The position numbers and the translations under genes were made by a program. Shown piece by piece: positions 8,804 through 17,950 of a stretch of DNA of 64,000 bases. Positions within the stretch are counted from its first letter, which is position 1; every line of letters starts with the position of its first letter. The DNA is from Chryseobacterium pennipullorum (GTDB lineage: Bacteria > Bacteroidota > Bacteroidia > Flavobacteriales > Weeksellaceae): assembly GCF_003384725.1 (NCBI RefSeq), contig NZ_QNVV01000008.1:144446-208445 (forward strand), given 5' to 3'. The notes under the pieces were generated by a model that saw only the letters and a program-made list of their open reading frames with translations, did not search any database and was not told where the DNA came from.

Positions 8804-9655
8804 TTACAAATTTTCACTGTCAATAAAATGCTGATTAAGATTATCCGTCAATAACTGAAGAAATTTAGTCGTACCATTTTTCCGGCTTCTGATCTCAAAT
8901 ATTGTTTTATGGTAATTTCCAAGATCAATATTGAATGTTTTTTCAGTAAACTTCATGACTTCACTCAATTCAATATTTCCTCCGTTAAAACAGCGCATTT
9001 TATGCAGTCCATAGATCAATTCGATCAAAGCAACCTTTGTGGCAGACCATGCTATATTCTGATGTTCCGATTGACTAACAGTTGTACCATCGGCTGCTTT
9101 AGCGGCCATACGCTTATAAAACAGTTCAAGTTTTTGATACGCAAGAATCTGCGCTGCATGATGATCATGGGAGGTGGTGAACGACTCATCATAATTATAA
9201 AAAGTCTGAGGCATTTTCATTTTTATATCAAAAGCATTCCGAACAAAGTACTTATGATCCATATAAGTAGCATTCCTTCGAAAATAGCTGTAAAATTCTG
9301 CGTTTTCCTCATAAAATACATTGAGTTTTTCAATTTCATTTTCATAATACTTTCGTAATATCTTCTGACCTGCTATTGGACGGCATGTCTCCACGTTCAG
9401 TACCGTTGAATGATAGATATAAAGAGAAATAAACTGTGGCTTTATTTCTTTAAAGAAATAGATCTCTTCGGCAATATTTCGGAATTGATACTCTGAAATT
9501 AATGCTTTTAGCCGTCTTGTTACTTCATCGATTTCCATCAGGCTGAGTTCTGAAATTACAATAGTTTCCTGCTCCTCTAATTCAATTTCACTGAGTCTCT
9601 GTTTAAGCTTTTCATGCATTTCTGCAATCTGTTTAAAGATATCAATATGTTCCAT
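8804..9655 (-). CDS. RteC-domain regulatory protein
   Basis: A 283-residue protein matching the RteC family in length and landmarks: an N-terminal coiled region, IYFFKEIKPQFISLYIYH, FRRNATYMDHKYFVRN, and a C-terminal ALIELIYGLHKMRCFNGG segment. RteC of CTnDOT activates the excision genes in the tetracycline-induced cascade of Bacteroides integrative elements; chromosomal homologues occur widely in flavobacteria. It lies upstream of the small HTH gene on the same strand. No integrase or transfer genes follow within the window, so it may belong to a decayed element. Confidence 0.82.
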   Translation of the reverse strand: MEHIDIFKQIAEMHEKLKQRLSEIELEEQETIVISELSLMEIDEVTRRLKALISEYQFRNIAEEIYFFKEIKPQFISLYIYHSTVLNVETCRPIAGQKILRKYYENEIEKLNVFYEENAEFYSYFRRNATYMDHKYFVRNAFDIKMKMPQTFYNYDESFTTSHDHHAAQILAYQKLELFYKRMAAKAADGTTVSQSEHQNIAWSATKVALIELIYGLHKMRCFNGGNIELSEVMKFTEKTFNIDLGNYHKTIFEIRSRKNGTTKFLQLLTDNLNQHFIDSENL

Positions 9656-9771
9656 GTCCCTTTTTTAAAGGAAATTACAAACTTTTATTCAAACAGTAAA
9701 GAATTAAAATATTAAAAATCAATCACCTACATTACATATTATATTGAACTATACAATTAAATCGGCAGTTC

Positions 9772-11478
9772 TTATATATCCACACCGACCTCTTCTTTTC
9801 GCTTTCTGATGTAGTCTTTAGGCCGGATTCCGTTTATTTCATAAAACAGCGCTGAAAAGTTCTGTCTTGCAGCAATTCCGCATTCTTCTGCTAAAGCCTC
9901 AATAGTATAGTTTAAGTATTTTTTATTGGTATTCAAAAGATTAGTGATGTAATTGATTCGGAGTTCCGCCATATAACGTGTAAAACTCATCCCTTTATTT
10001 TCATTGATTAAAATAGATAAATAATGAGAGTTCGTTCCCAGTTTTGTTGCTACACTTTTCTGTGTTAACCCTTTCCTTGTAAAATATAAAGTCTTTTCGA
10101 AGATCTTCAGTTTTTCAAGTAATTCCTCTGTTAATTCCGGTGATAAAGATGCCTTTCGTAAAGGAATATCATCAATGGTTTCGTTATCATTTCCTTGCTC
10201 ATTGCTATTAAGTTTTTTTTGTAAAGTTTCATATTGAATCCTGATTTTACGATCACGGTATAAGCGAATGCAGAAAATAATGATAATCACTGCGGAAATT
10301 CCAATGAGAACAAGTGCATTACGCAATTTCCTCTTTTCCTTTCTCTCCAGACTTTCCTTTTCTTTTTTCAATGATTGTACATCGTATTCCCTGCAGATTT
10401 TAGAAGCGATATATGAAAAGTCTTTATTGATGGTATGATCAGCTTTTAAAAGCTGGTTGGTGTAATACAACTGCTTGTCAACATTATCTGTTTTTGCAGC
10501 ATTATTCATAAGATAACGATAGCAATCGGCTGCTTCCGGCAAAATAAACTGCTGTTTGTTAAATATGGAATCGATTTTCATGAAATTATTCATTGATTTG
10601 TCCACTTCATTCCGTGCAAAATAAATCTTCCCCAGATGCAGGTAAATGATGGAACATGTGGCGAAGTCATTTCTTTTTACGATTCCGGGCAACGCTTTTC
10701 TTAAACTTATCTCTGAATTTTTGTAATCCTTCTTATTAAAGTACACAAGCCCCTTGCTTTTGTGAAAATAGCTGTTTTCCAGGAAGTAGTCCGGTTTACT
10801 GACTGTATTTTTAAGACCGAGTTCAGCCAAGCTGTCAACTTTATCAAACTCACCCAGATACCGATATACAACAGCCAGTTGATGCAAACTGTTATAATAC
10901 CCTTTACTGTAATTATACAGTTCATTTTCATGCAGATCTTTTTCTAAGGAGGATTGGTAAAAGAGCGTACAATCTAAAAAATGCTGCAATGCTTTTTCAT
11001 AATATCCAAGATGGCTTTTAACAATTCCCATGTGATAGATCACTTTGTATTTATGATACTGATCTTTAGAATGTTCAGCAAACTGGTATGCTTTAAGATA
11101 CTGATCTAAAGCTGCTTTATACTTTTTTGCATTAAAATAGAATAAGATTCCTTTGCTGAGATAAGCCTTGCTGATTTCGGCAGAATCATTCAAAGCTATA
11201 GCTGCTTGAATCGTGCTGTCGGCATATTTAAATTTTTTATCCAGCGATATGCAATACTGACGCGCATCACGGTATCCCTGAACCAGTTTTTCCTGATTTT
11301 TCTCTTTTTTAGCTTTATTAATGTACAATTTAACGAAAGGAAGTGCTCTCCGATCGTCATTTAACATTTTTTCATAATTCTTGCGAATATCGCTGTATGT
11401 TTCAGCACTGTTTTTTTGGGAATATACCCACAGTGAAAACAGCGAAAATACAAACAGGCAGTATTTACACTTTTTCAT
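9772..11478 (-). CDS. AraC-family regulator with TPR sensor region and transmembrane helix
   Basis: A 568-residue protein. It has a signal-like N-terminus, then tetratricopeptide-type helical repeats to about residue 350, a membrane helix at about 390-410 (LVLIGISAVIIIIF), a coiled linker, and a C-terminal AraC domain with two HTH units (KSVATKLGTNSHYLSILINE and ALAEECGIAARQNFSALFYE). This is a common flavobacterial one-protein sensor: the TPR part lies outside the cytoplasm and the AraC part inside. It diverges from the small-peptide/MauE operon, and a phased direct repeat lies between them, so that operon is its likely target. Confidence 0.85.
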   Translation of the reverse strand: MKKCKYCLFVFSLFSLWVYSQKNSAETYSDIRKNYEKMLNDDRRALPFVKLYINKAKKEKNQEKLVQGYRDARQYCISLDKKFKYADSTIQAAIALNDSAEISKAYLSKGILFYFNAKKYKAALDQYLKAYQFAEHSKDQYHKYKVIYHMGIVKSHLGYYEKALQHFLDCTLFYQSSLEKDLHENELYNYSKGYYNSLHQLAVVYRYLGEFDKVDSLAELGLKNTVSKPDYFLENSYFHKSKGLVYFNKKDYKNSEISLRKALPGIVKRNDFATCSIIYLHLGKIYFARNEVDKSMNNFMKIDSIFNKQQFILPEAADCYRYLMNNAAKTDNVDKQLYYTNQLLKADHTINKDFSYIASKICREYDVQSLKKEKESLERKEKRKLRNALVLIGISAVIIIIFCIRLYRDRKIRIQYETLQKKLNSNEQGNDNETIDDIPLRKASLSPELTEELLEKLKIFEKTLYFTRKGLTQKSVATKLGTNSHYLSILINENKGMSFTRYMAELRINYITNLLNTNKKYLNYTIEALAEECGIAARQNFSALFYEINGIRPKDYIRKRKEEVGVDI

Positions 11479-11503
11479 AGCTCTTTATATTAACCACACC
11501 TCT

Positions 11504-11536
11504 CAAAAGTAGCCATTTTAAAACGTAATAATTCAA
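11504..11536 (-). promoter_or_regulatory. Promoter of the AraC/TPR regulator gene
   Basis: The minus strand has a -7 box TACTTTTG (11511-11504) and a -33 TTG (11536-11534) with 22 bases between, at the long end of the Bacteroidota range. The expected leader is about 20 bases. Confidence 0.45.
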
Positions 11537-11615
11537 ATTTCATAGAATTACAGCAGAGAAAAGAGCTTTTACTGCAGAAGTGTTTATAGTAGCCATATTA
11601 CTGCAATTTCTATAT

Positions 11616-11653
11616 GTCTCAATTTTAAAATTAAGACGTCTCAATTTTAAAAT
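11616..11653. promoter_or_regulatory. Two 16-bp direct repeats, probable AraC-type binding site
   Basis: GTCTCAATTTTAAAAT occurs twice without mismatch, at 11616-11631 and 11638-11653. The repeat period is 22 bases, two helical turns, as expected for the two HTH units or a dimer of an AraC-family protein. It sits in the divergent region between the AraC/TPR gene and the peptide/MauE operon, upstream of a -7 box at 11692. Confidence 0.6.
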
Positions 11654-11691
11654 CACACCTCCGGTAACTGTTTTCTCGTCCCTAATCCGAT

Positions 11692-11699
11692 TAATTTTG
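11692..11699 (+). promoter_or_regulatory. -7 box of the peptide/MauE operon promoter
   Basis: TAATTTTG matches the TAnnTTTG consensus on the plus strand. No clear TTG sits 19-22 bases upstream, which fits a promoter that needs an activator bound at the repeats 40-75 bases further upstream. Confidence 0.45.
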
Positions 11700-11752
11700 G
11701 ATCAACAATTCAATTGAATCCGGCCGGGATCAAGTCTCAAAAAAATGAAAAA

Positions 11753-11989
11753 ATGAAAAAATTAACCTTACTTATCAGCACAATATTTTTGACATTGATT
11801 TTACATCAATGCACTGATCGTAGCCTTAGTCTTGAGCAGACCGAATTACCACTGGATAGATCACTTGCAAAACAGGAAAAGGAACATAACTCCGCCAAAG
11901 ATTCGACAAAGTCAGGATCAGAAATACTAATTGTAAAAGATCCTCCGGTTCGTGATGGAGACGACTGGCGGCAAAGTTCAACAAAATAA
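11753..11989 (+). CDS. Small secreted lipoprotein-like peptide, unknown function
   Basis: A 78-residue product from the ATG at 11753. An upstream TTG would add 13 polar residues before the signal peptide and is unlikely. MKKLTLLISTIFLTLILHQC is a signal peptide with a possible lipobox Cys, followed by a charged, low-complexity body ending in DPPVRDGDDWRQ. I do not recognise the family, but small exported peptides next to MauE-like genes are common in Chryseobacterium relatives. First gene of the operon; the next small gene starts 3 bases after its stop. Confidence 0.6.
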   Translation: MKKLTLLISTIFLTLILHQCTDRSLSLEQTELPLDRSLAKQEKEHNSAKDSTKSGSEILIVKDPPVRDGDDWRQSSTK

Positions 11990-11992
11990 AGA

Positions 11993-12166
11993 ATGGTGAT
12001 GAATCCTCAAACTTCTTTATCAATTGCCACAGGGTCACCATGTCCGACCAGTGGTATTTGGGAGAGTGTGGGGAGTTTTAAAACGACCATCGCTCTCATG
12101 GAGGGTGTTGAAATGCCACCTTACTGTGGCAGAAAGGTACTCTGGAAATTACTGATAGCCTGTTAA
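11993..12166 (+). CDS. 57-aa Cys-containing small protein
   Basis: An open frame of 58 codons begins 3 bases after the lipoprotein stop (an alternative ATG lies two codons in) and ends 18 bases before the MauE-like gene. The product has three cysteines in CPTSGIWESVG, PPYCGRKV and the final residue, with conserved-looking Trp and Pro positions. There is no signal peptide. Its tight packing in the operon supports it being real. Function unknown; peptide precursor or signalling peptide are possibilities (inference). Confidence 0.5.
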   Translation: MVMNPQTSLSIATGSPCPTSGIWESVGSFKTTIALMEGVEMPPYCGRKVLWKLLIAC

Positions 12167-12184
12167 CTAAATAAAACTAATGCT

Positions 12185-13687
12185 ATGACACAATTTATTG
12201 AACGGTTGTATACTTTGGTCTGCTTCTTTTTCATCCTTTTATTTTGCTATGCTGCCATCGGCAAGATCATGGACTTTGAAACGTTTCAGGTTCAGATTAC
12301 CCAATCGCCTTTATTGAATATTATTTCAGGTTTGGTATCGTACGGAATTTTAGCCGTTGAACTTGTAATCTGTGGGCTTCTTATTTTTGAGCGCTCAAGG
12401 CTTTTGGGTTTATATGCTTCATTTACTTTAATGGTCTTATTCACCTTTTATATTTATATTATTTTACATTACAGTGAGTTTGTTCCCTGTTCATGTGGTG
12501 GTATTCTGGAAAAGATGGACTGGAATACCCATCTGGTTTTCAATATCGTCTGTGTGATTATTGCTGGTGTTGTGCTTATTGTAAAAACAAAGATCTCTGG
12601 CCATCGCATCATAAAACCTGCGATCCTGCTGTTACTAATTTCAATCCTATGTGGAATTTCATTGGTACTACTCTACCAGAGATCCGAGTATATGCTTGTT
12701 AAAGAAAACAACTTTACCCGTCGATTGCTGAAACATCCTTTTGATTTGGAAAAAAAGTATAACCTTGAACTCGATTCCTATTATTTTGCAGGTTCCAGTG
12801 AAGATTCCATTTATCTGGGTAACAGTAACACACCGTTTTTATATTACAGCATTGATGCGAAACTCAACTATCTAAAACAGCATACCGTTATTCCGGATCA
12901 CTTTAACTTTGAGTTCAAGAGTCCACGTATAAAAGTTAACCATCCGAATTTCTATTTTTTCGATGGAACAGTACCCGTTATTTATCAGGGGATTGTGGGA
13001 AAAGAAAAGATGCGTACCATCAGTTTTCATCAGAGCTATTTTTTGCAACTTCAACCAATGATAGAAGATCATTTCGCAATGATCGGTTATTCTAAAAAAG
13101 AAGATATTCAGTCTTTAGGGCTGTTATCAACAGGCTCCTACCCTTCATCACTGTTGAAACCAAATCTTTTGGAGAAAATCAATGACGGAATCTTTGATAC
13201 CGATGGAAAATTGTTATTTGATGAGACTGCGGAGAAGTTGGTCTATGTCTACAATTATAGGAATCAATTTGTCGTTGCAGACCAGCAGCTTGAACACAGC
13301 CATACTTTTCAAACCATTGACAATCTCCAGATCCCAAAGATTGAGGTGACCCAGCTGTCCGACGGAACTAAAAAAATGAAAAATCCTTCAACGACTGTTA
13401 ATAGAAACGCATTTGTGTATAAGGGTGTTCTTTTTATCGAATCACCCCGTATGGGAAAATCCGAAGATAAAAAGCAATGGAAAAAATCTTTTAGTATTGA
13501 TATGTATGCTATCAGTGAGCAAAAATACCTGGGTAGTTTTTATCTGCCAAAAACCTCTGAGTCGTCGATGACGGGACTGATGGTCAGTAACAATACCCTA
13601 TTTACAATTATTGGAAATGAGTTGATCAGATATCGTTTAGCGCAAAACATTACTCAACATTTCATTCAGGGGAAGCCGAAAACCTGA
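12185..13687 (+). CDS. MauE/DoxX-like redox membrane protein with periplasmic C-terminal domain
   Basis: A 500-residue protein. The first 150 residues hold four membrane helices of the MauE (methylamine utilisation) type, with AAIGKIMDFETF in the first loop and VPCSCGGILEKMDWNTHL carrying the Cys pair. A fifth helix follows at about 142-163. The remaining 330 residues look like an extracytoplasmic beta-rich, propeller-like domain with no family I recognise. MauE proteins are thought to feed electrons or disulfides to partner proteins. It is flanked by Cys-containing small secreted proteins that could be its substrates. Confidence 0.75.
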   Translation: MTQFIERLYTLVCFFFILLFCYAAIGKIMDFETFQVQITQSPLLNIISGLVSYGILAVELVICGLLIFERSRLLGLYASFTLMVLFTFYIYIILHYSEFVPCSCGGILEKMDWNTHLVFNIVCVIIAGVVLIVKTKISGHRIIKPAILLLLISILCGISLVLLYQRSEYMLVKENNFTRRLLKHPFDLEKKYNLELDSYYFAGSSEDSIYLGNSNTPFLYYSIDAKLNYLKQHTVIPDHFNFEFKSPRIKVNHPNFYFFDGTVPVIYQGIVGKEKMRTISFHQSYFLQLQPMIEDHFAMIGYSKKEDIQSLGLLSTGSYPSSLLKPNLLEKINDGIFDTDGKLLFDETAEKLVYVYNYRNQFVVADQQLEHSHTFQTIDNLQIPKIEVTQLSDGTKKMKNPSTTVNRNAFVYKGVLFIESPRMGKSEDKKQWKKSFSIDMYAISEQKYLGSFYLPKTSESSMTGLMVSNNTLFTIIGNELIRYRLAQNITQHFIQGKPKT

Positions 13688-13720
13688 TCCAAGAGTAGGC
13701 ACCAAAACAAATTTTACATC

Positions 13721-13993
13721 ATGAAAAAAATGAGAAAAATCGCGCTGCCTCTAGCTATTTTCGCTTTAGGAATCGGAAGTGCGTACGCTTCCACAGCGTC
13801 AGACAAAACAGAAAGTGCAATTCAAAACGGATTCCGTTATGATCCAATGGCTCCGGTAGGAGAAGAATGTGTCGAAACCACTAATTCTTGCAGCACAGAA
13901 TTTAACGATGAAATCTGTACTTATACAGACTCTTCGGGACAGCACAATCTCTTTGATCAAGGTTGTGTCAATGTATTGTTCAAAATACCTTAA
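13721..13993 (+). CDS. DUF6520-family small secreted protein
   Basis: A 90-residue protein with a signal peptide (MRKIALPLAIFALGIGSAYAS) and a mature part of about 65 residues containing four cysteines (ECVETTNSC, EICTYTD, GCVNV). It matches the DUF6520 family of small flavobacterial exported proteins, usually found beside MauE-like genes as here. Role unknown. The cysteines suggest that it is oxidised after export, plausibly by the MauE-type system 33 bases upstream. The gene ends at a hairpin terminator shared with the convergent peptidase gene. Confidence 0.7.
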   Translation: MKKMRKIALPLAIFALGIGSAYASTASDKTESAIQNGFRYDPMAPVGEECVETTNSCSTEFNDEICTYTDSSGQHNLFDQGCVNVLFKIP

Positions 13994-14013
13994 CCATCAA
14001 CCAATTAACCAAA

Positions 14014-14037
14014 GAAGGATGCTAAACAGCATCCTTC
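14014..14037. terminator. Bidirectional terminator between DUF6520 and S9 peptidase genes
   Basis: GAAGGATGCT (14014-14023) and AGCATCCTTC (14028-14037) form a perfect 10-bp stem with an AAAC loop between two convergent genes. The peptidase stop codon lies inside the hairpin. Confidence 0.75.
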
Positions 14038-16502
14038 GTTTGTTTCAATATCCACGGAACATTTCTTTTACCTTTTAAAAAATACTGCCACCATTCTATT
14101 ATTCTCGTTGTAAGATCTTTCTGAAGTTTGGAATCTATAATACCGTGATTTTCGTCAGTATAGAACAATGCGATGACCGGCTTTCTATATTTCCTAAGAG
14201 CACTGAATGTTGACTTATTTCCTTCGGGACTGACATTTGTATCCTTCAGACCTGACCATAGCAGCATAGGAGCTGTAACCTGCTCCATATAAAATAAAGG
14301 ACTGTTTTTAATATACTTTTCCTTATTTTCTGAAAAATCTCCAAATGAATACTGTCCATGTTCCAAGCGTGCATAGTCAGGAGAATAGCTACCATAATTA
14401 AACGCAAATGCGGAATGCATAGGGTCTGAAAAACCAGTTCCTGAAATATAGGCTGCAAATCGGTTCGATTGCGTTGCAATAAAATTGGTTTCGTACCCTC
14501 CAAATGACCTTCCCATCAGTCCTACCTTTGTCATGTCAGCCTGCTCAATTTTCGAAAGCTGATCCATTGCCTGATTCACACAATAGAGCGCTGAAATTCC
14601 CGGACCTTCAGATCCCTTTGTAATATCCGGCAACATCACCATAAAACCTGCTTCCAGCAATAGCCGAATGCTGAATCCATCCTGATTTCTGAAAGTGGGC
14701 TGCAAATAATCATTGTGATACTTTCTTTGAACTTCATAGATATATACTACTACAGGCAATTTTTCATTCTTCTTTATGTTCGGCGGTAAATACAACAAAG
14801 CAGTTAAGTCTTCATTATTAGGCCCTTTGTACTGTAATCGCTCCATCCCAATTTTTAACGTAGTATCCGGCTGTTTTGAGTCATACAGTTGCTCCGCTGT
14901 CTTTTTTGCAAAGCCTTTCTTCATGATCACCGGATTTTTATTGTAATTTTCAGCAATCCAATAGTGTGATTTGGAGGTATTATTCCCGGACAGTGAACTA
15001 ATTTTATCATTCGTCTGATTAATAACCGTTTTGACAACTCCATTTTTCCAACTGATAACCGAATGTTTTACATCATCTTCAGCAATAACTTTTAACAGCA
15101 GTTCCTGATGCAAATCGACAACAAACCCTGAAATATTGCTATCATTAAAGATAGGATCCTTTCTCGCGTTCAGAACCTCCAGTTTCCCCTCAAAAGTCTT
15201 TAGCTTGTGAAACTTCGAGCTCTTCATATCCTGAGACCACAATTCATTGTTTAAAGTCCATAATACCGTTTCACCTGCGAAGTACGGAGAAGCATCAATT
15301 CCAATAGACAGGGCTGTTTTTTTCCCTGTAGCTATTTCGTAGCTTATCCATTGTCCATCTTTTTTATACAACAAAATTTTACCTAAAGGATCAACCATTG
15401 TATATTTAAGAATTTCGTCAACATAAATATCTAATCCCGTTTTCGTATCATACAAAAAGGTCTTTTCAGGGACAGGACTGATTTCCGTATCCCTGTAATC
15501 TACTTGATTAGGATTCTTTTCAATCGACAGGTACATGCCTGATTTTCCTGCTGCAATACCGTCGATAAAACGGCTGTCTATCTGTTGGATTTTATTTTCT
15601 TCAGGAAACCAGATCACACGATTAGGTTCATAAACCTTACGAAAGTGTCCTGTGAGATTGACTTCATTGCCATACCAAATATCGAGTCCGTCATTGTTCA
15701 TTTTTTCGTAATTCCCTAAAAACAAAAACAATCCATCTTCATTAGCCGACGGCTTATTACTGATTACATCAAAGTACTTTTGCCCATTCACTACCAATTC
15801 TTTCGATTGATGATTGTGATCCACGTAGATAGCTTTCAAACCTTGCTTTTCCATTACAGTTATCAACCATCCGCCAGATGCTATTTTGGATTCCGCCAGT
15901 GAATACACCTCACTTTTTCCGCTGTATATTTTTTCTGATTTTTTTTGAACACTGCTGAAAATTGAAATTTCCTTCAATTCATCAGTACTTGTGTAGAAAG
16001 CTAAATTCTGATCTAACGGCTTAACCCGGTCGACTTCAGACATTTTGTAAATCACTTTCAAATCTTTACTGTACACTTCAACCGCGTTAGCCTTTTTCGC
16101 ATCATAATGGATCCAAAAAAGATCATTTGATTCAATGGATCCGAATGCTTTTACGTTTTGAAACTCTTTTGTCGTTCCTTTTACCGGGTCTTTAAACTCT
16201 ACTGCACTTCCCTTTTGGATCAGCAGATTATGATCATGGATAAACAGTATATTTTTAGCATCAAACTTCATCATCTTTTCAGGATGTTTTGTATCTATGA
16301 CCTTCATTTCCGAAGGTTTTGTTTCGTATACTCCCTGCCACATCATCCATCGTCCGTCTCTCGATACTTGCAACAAACGAATTTCTTCGGATTGCTGAAC
16401 TATTTTCTCTAGTTTCTCAATATTACTTTGTGCGGGAAGCTTTTGTAACAACGCCATCACAATAATGATGAGCAGTTCTATAAGCCTATTCAATATTTTC
16501 AT
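14022..16502 (-). CDS. S9-family (prolyl oligopeptidase-like) secreted peptidase
   Basis: An 826-residue protein with a signal peptide, a long beta-propeller-like region (residues about 30-560) and a C-terminal alpha/beta-hydrolase domain. The nucleophile elbow is GRSFGG near residue 664. The acid lies in WSGLKDTNVSPEG and the His in DENHGII, giving a complete Ser-Asp-His triad in the usual order. S9 enzymes cut short peptides. It is the third gene after susC- and susD-like genes, so it probably processes peptides bound or imported by that outer-membrane complex. Confidence 0.85.
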   Translation of the reverse strand: MKILNRLIELLIIIVMALLQKLPAQSNIEKLEKIVQQSEEIRLLQVSRDGRWMMWQGVYETKPSEMKVIDTKHPEKMMKFDAKNILFIHDHNLLIQKGSAVEFKDPVKGTTKEFQNVKAFGSIESNDLFWIHYDAKKANAVEVYSKDLKVIYKMSEVDRVKPLDQNLAFYTSTDELKEISIFSSVQKKSEKIYSGKSEVYSLAESKIASGGWLITVMEKQGLKAIYVDHNHQSKELVVNGQKYFDVISNKPSANEDGLFLFLGNYEKMNNDGLDIWYGNEVNLTGHFRKVYEPNRVIWFPEENKIQQIDSRFIDGIAAGKSGMYLSIEKNPNQVDYRDTEISPVPEKTFLYDTKTGLDIYVDEILKYTMVDPLGKILLYKKDGQWISYEIATGKKTALSIGIDASPYFAGETVLWTLNNELWSQDMKSSKFHKLKTFEGKLEVLNARKDPIFNDSNISGFVVDLHQELLLKVIAEDDVKHSVISWKNGVVKTVINQTNDKISSLSGNNTSKSHYWIAENYNKNPVIMKKGFAKKTAEQLYDSKQPDTTLKIGMERLQYKGPNNEDLTALLYLPPNIKKNEKLPVVVYIYEVQRKYHNDYLQPTFRNQDGFSIRLLLEAGFMVMLPDITKGSEGPGISALYCVNQAMDQLSKIEQADMTKVGLMGRSFGGYETNFIATQSNRFAAYISGTGFSDPMHSAFAFNYGSYSPDYARLEHGQYSFGDFSENKEKYIKNSPLFYMEQVTAPMLLWSGLKDTNVSPEGNKSTFSALRKYRKPVIALFYTDENHGIIDSKLQKDLTTRIIEWWQYFLKGKRNVPWILKQTKDAV

Positions 16503-16549
16503 TGTTTTACTTCTTGTTAATTTTAATTATCTCATCCATACACTTTTCT

Positions 16550-17932
16550 TTAGTACCCTTCATTTTGAGGATTCAAATTAGGATTCAGCAGAAGTTCTTT
16601 CTGAGGAAGAGGCCACTGACGATGGTAAGATTTCCAGTTTGCTTTTACAGAAAGCAGCTGATCCAATTGCCCCCATCTCTTTAAATCAAAAAAGCGGATC
16701 CCATGTTCAGAGAAAAACTCCTTTCTTTTCTCCTGCTTTAATTCTTCTTTAGCGGAAGTGGGATTCAATCCTGTTGAAAGGGCTGACAGACCAGCTCTTT
16801 GCCGGGTTCTATTGATATAAGGAATTGCTTCAGCAACTTTATTTTGCTGAATGAGAACCTCGGCATACAAAAGGTAAACTTCCTCCAACCTGAAAATCAC
16901 GGAGTCTTCAGAAGTGTTGGCTCCGGCAAGGTTTTTATATTTTACCGCTCTGTAATTAGTCTGTCCTTGGGACGTCACGGTAGCAATATAATTCTGCTTA
17001 CGCAGATCATTTGCCGAAAAACTATTCACCAGATTTACATTGAGCATATAGGTTGTCGGAATTCCTGAGAAATTATAGAGGGCTGCTTCCTTTGTGGCAT
17101 CACCGCTGTTTTTGGGTTTCAGCTGCCAGATGATGTGCGTACCCGTTTTCTGAAAAACCTTTGTGATATCATTTTGAAAAGCATAATCCGAGGACTGCAA
17201 TACCAATTGCAGAAGATTTTCAGCCTCAGGCCATTGTTTACGCAGTATTTTCAATTTTGCCCAAAGCAGATTTGCGATGCTCTTATTCACATAAATCCGT
17301 TCGGCATTCCGGTATGCAGAAGGTAAAAGATTCACTGCCTGCTCCAAATCAGCATCTATACGGCTTAGCAAATCATCGGCTGAAAGCTTGGAAAGTTTGC
17401 TGTTAATCTGATAATCTGTCGTATCGGTGTATGGTATCTCTCCATAGATCTGCTGTAAATAGAAATACAGTAAAGATCGGATGAAGAGAGTTTCTCCGGT
17501 GATACGGTTTCTGGCACTTTGAGAAAGGGTTTTGGAATTCTTTACCCCTTCAATGATACTGTTTGCTGCATAAATATGCTGATAAGCATTTGTCCACACA
17601 TTGGATACAATCAGGTTGCTTGATATTTGCTGATTGTAATACAAATCAATAATGCTGTTGCTTCCCGGTGAAGACACTGAAGCAGTATCATCGGTATACA
17701 GACCTAATAGAAGCCCCATTCCGTCTGATCCTCCGGAGATCAAAGAATTATTCCATAAGTTAGCATAGAGCCCGGCTAAAGCAGCCTCGGCGGTCTGTTC
17801 ATCTTCAAATACCAGTTCTGTGGGTAATTGATTGGAAGGAAAATCTGTTTCTATCCACTGCTCACAGGAAACAGTGGTCAATGCTGCAGAAACAGCAATT
17901 ATGATCATATATGGTTTTACTATTGTTTTCAT
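16550..17932 (-). CDS. SusD/RagB-family outer-membrane nutrient-binding lipoprotein
   Basis: A 460-residue lipoprotein: signal peptide ending in LTTVSC (Cys23), then the helical SusD fold with ETLFIRSLLYFYLQQIYGEIPYTDT and a C-terminal RRKEFFSEHGIRFFDLKRWG, both hallmarks of the family. It forms the surface lid over the SusC-type TonB transporter encoded 18 bases upstream. A following peptidase gene suggests peptide rather than glycan uptake. Length is slightly short but normal for RagB-like members. Confidence 0.92.
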   Translation of the reverse strand: MKTIVKPYMIIIAVSAALTTVSCEQWIETDFPSNQLPTELVFEDEQTAEAALAGLYANLWNNSLISGGSDGMGLLLGLYTDDTASVSSPGSNSIIDLYYNQQISSNLIVSNVWTNAYQHIYAANSIIEGVKNSKTLSQSARNRITGETLFIRSLLYFYLQQIYGEIPYTDTTDYQINSKLSKLSADDLLSRIDADLEQAVNLLPSAYRNAERIYVNKSIANLLWAKLKILRKQWPEAENLLQLVLQSSDYAFQNDITKVFQKTGTHIIWQLKPKNSGDATKEAALYNFSGIPTTYMLNVNLVNSFSANDLRKQNYIATVTSQGQTNYRAVKYKNLAGANTSEDSVIFRLEEVYLLYAEVLIQQNKVAEAIPYINRTRQRAGLSALSTGLNPTSAKEELKQEKRKEFFSEHGIRFFDLKRWGQLDQLLSVKANWKSYHRQWPLPQKELLLNPNLNPQNEGY

Positions 17933-17950
17933 TATAATAGAACATAGAGG

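Noticed and set aside
13869..14078. 69-aa plus-strand frame
   Set aside because: Overlaps the DUF6520 gene out of frame and crosses the bidirectional terminator.
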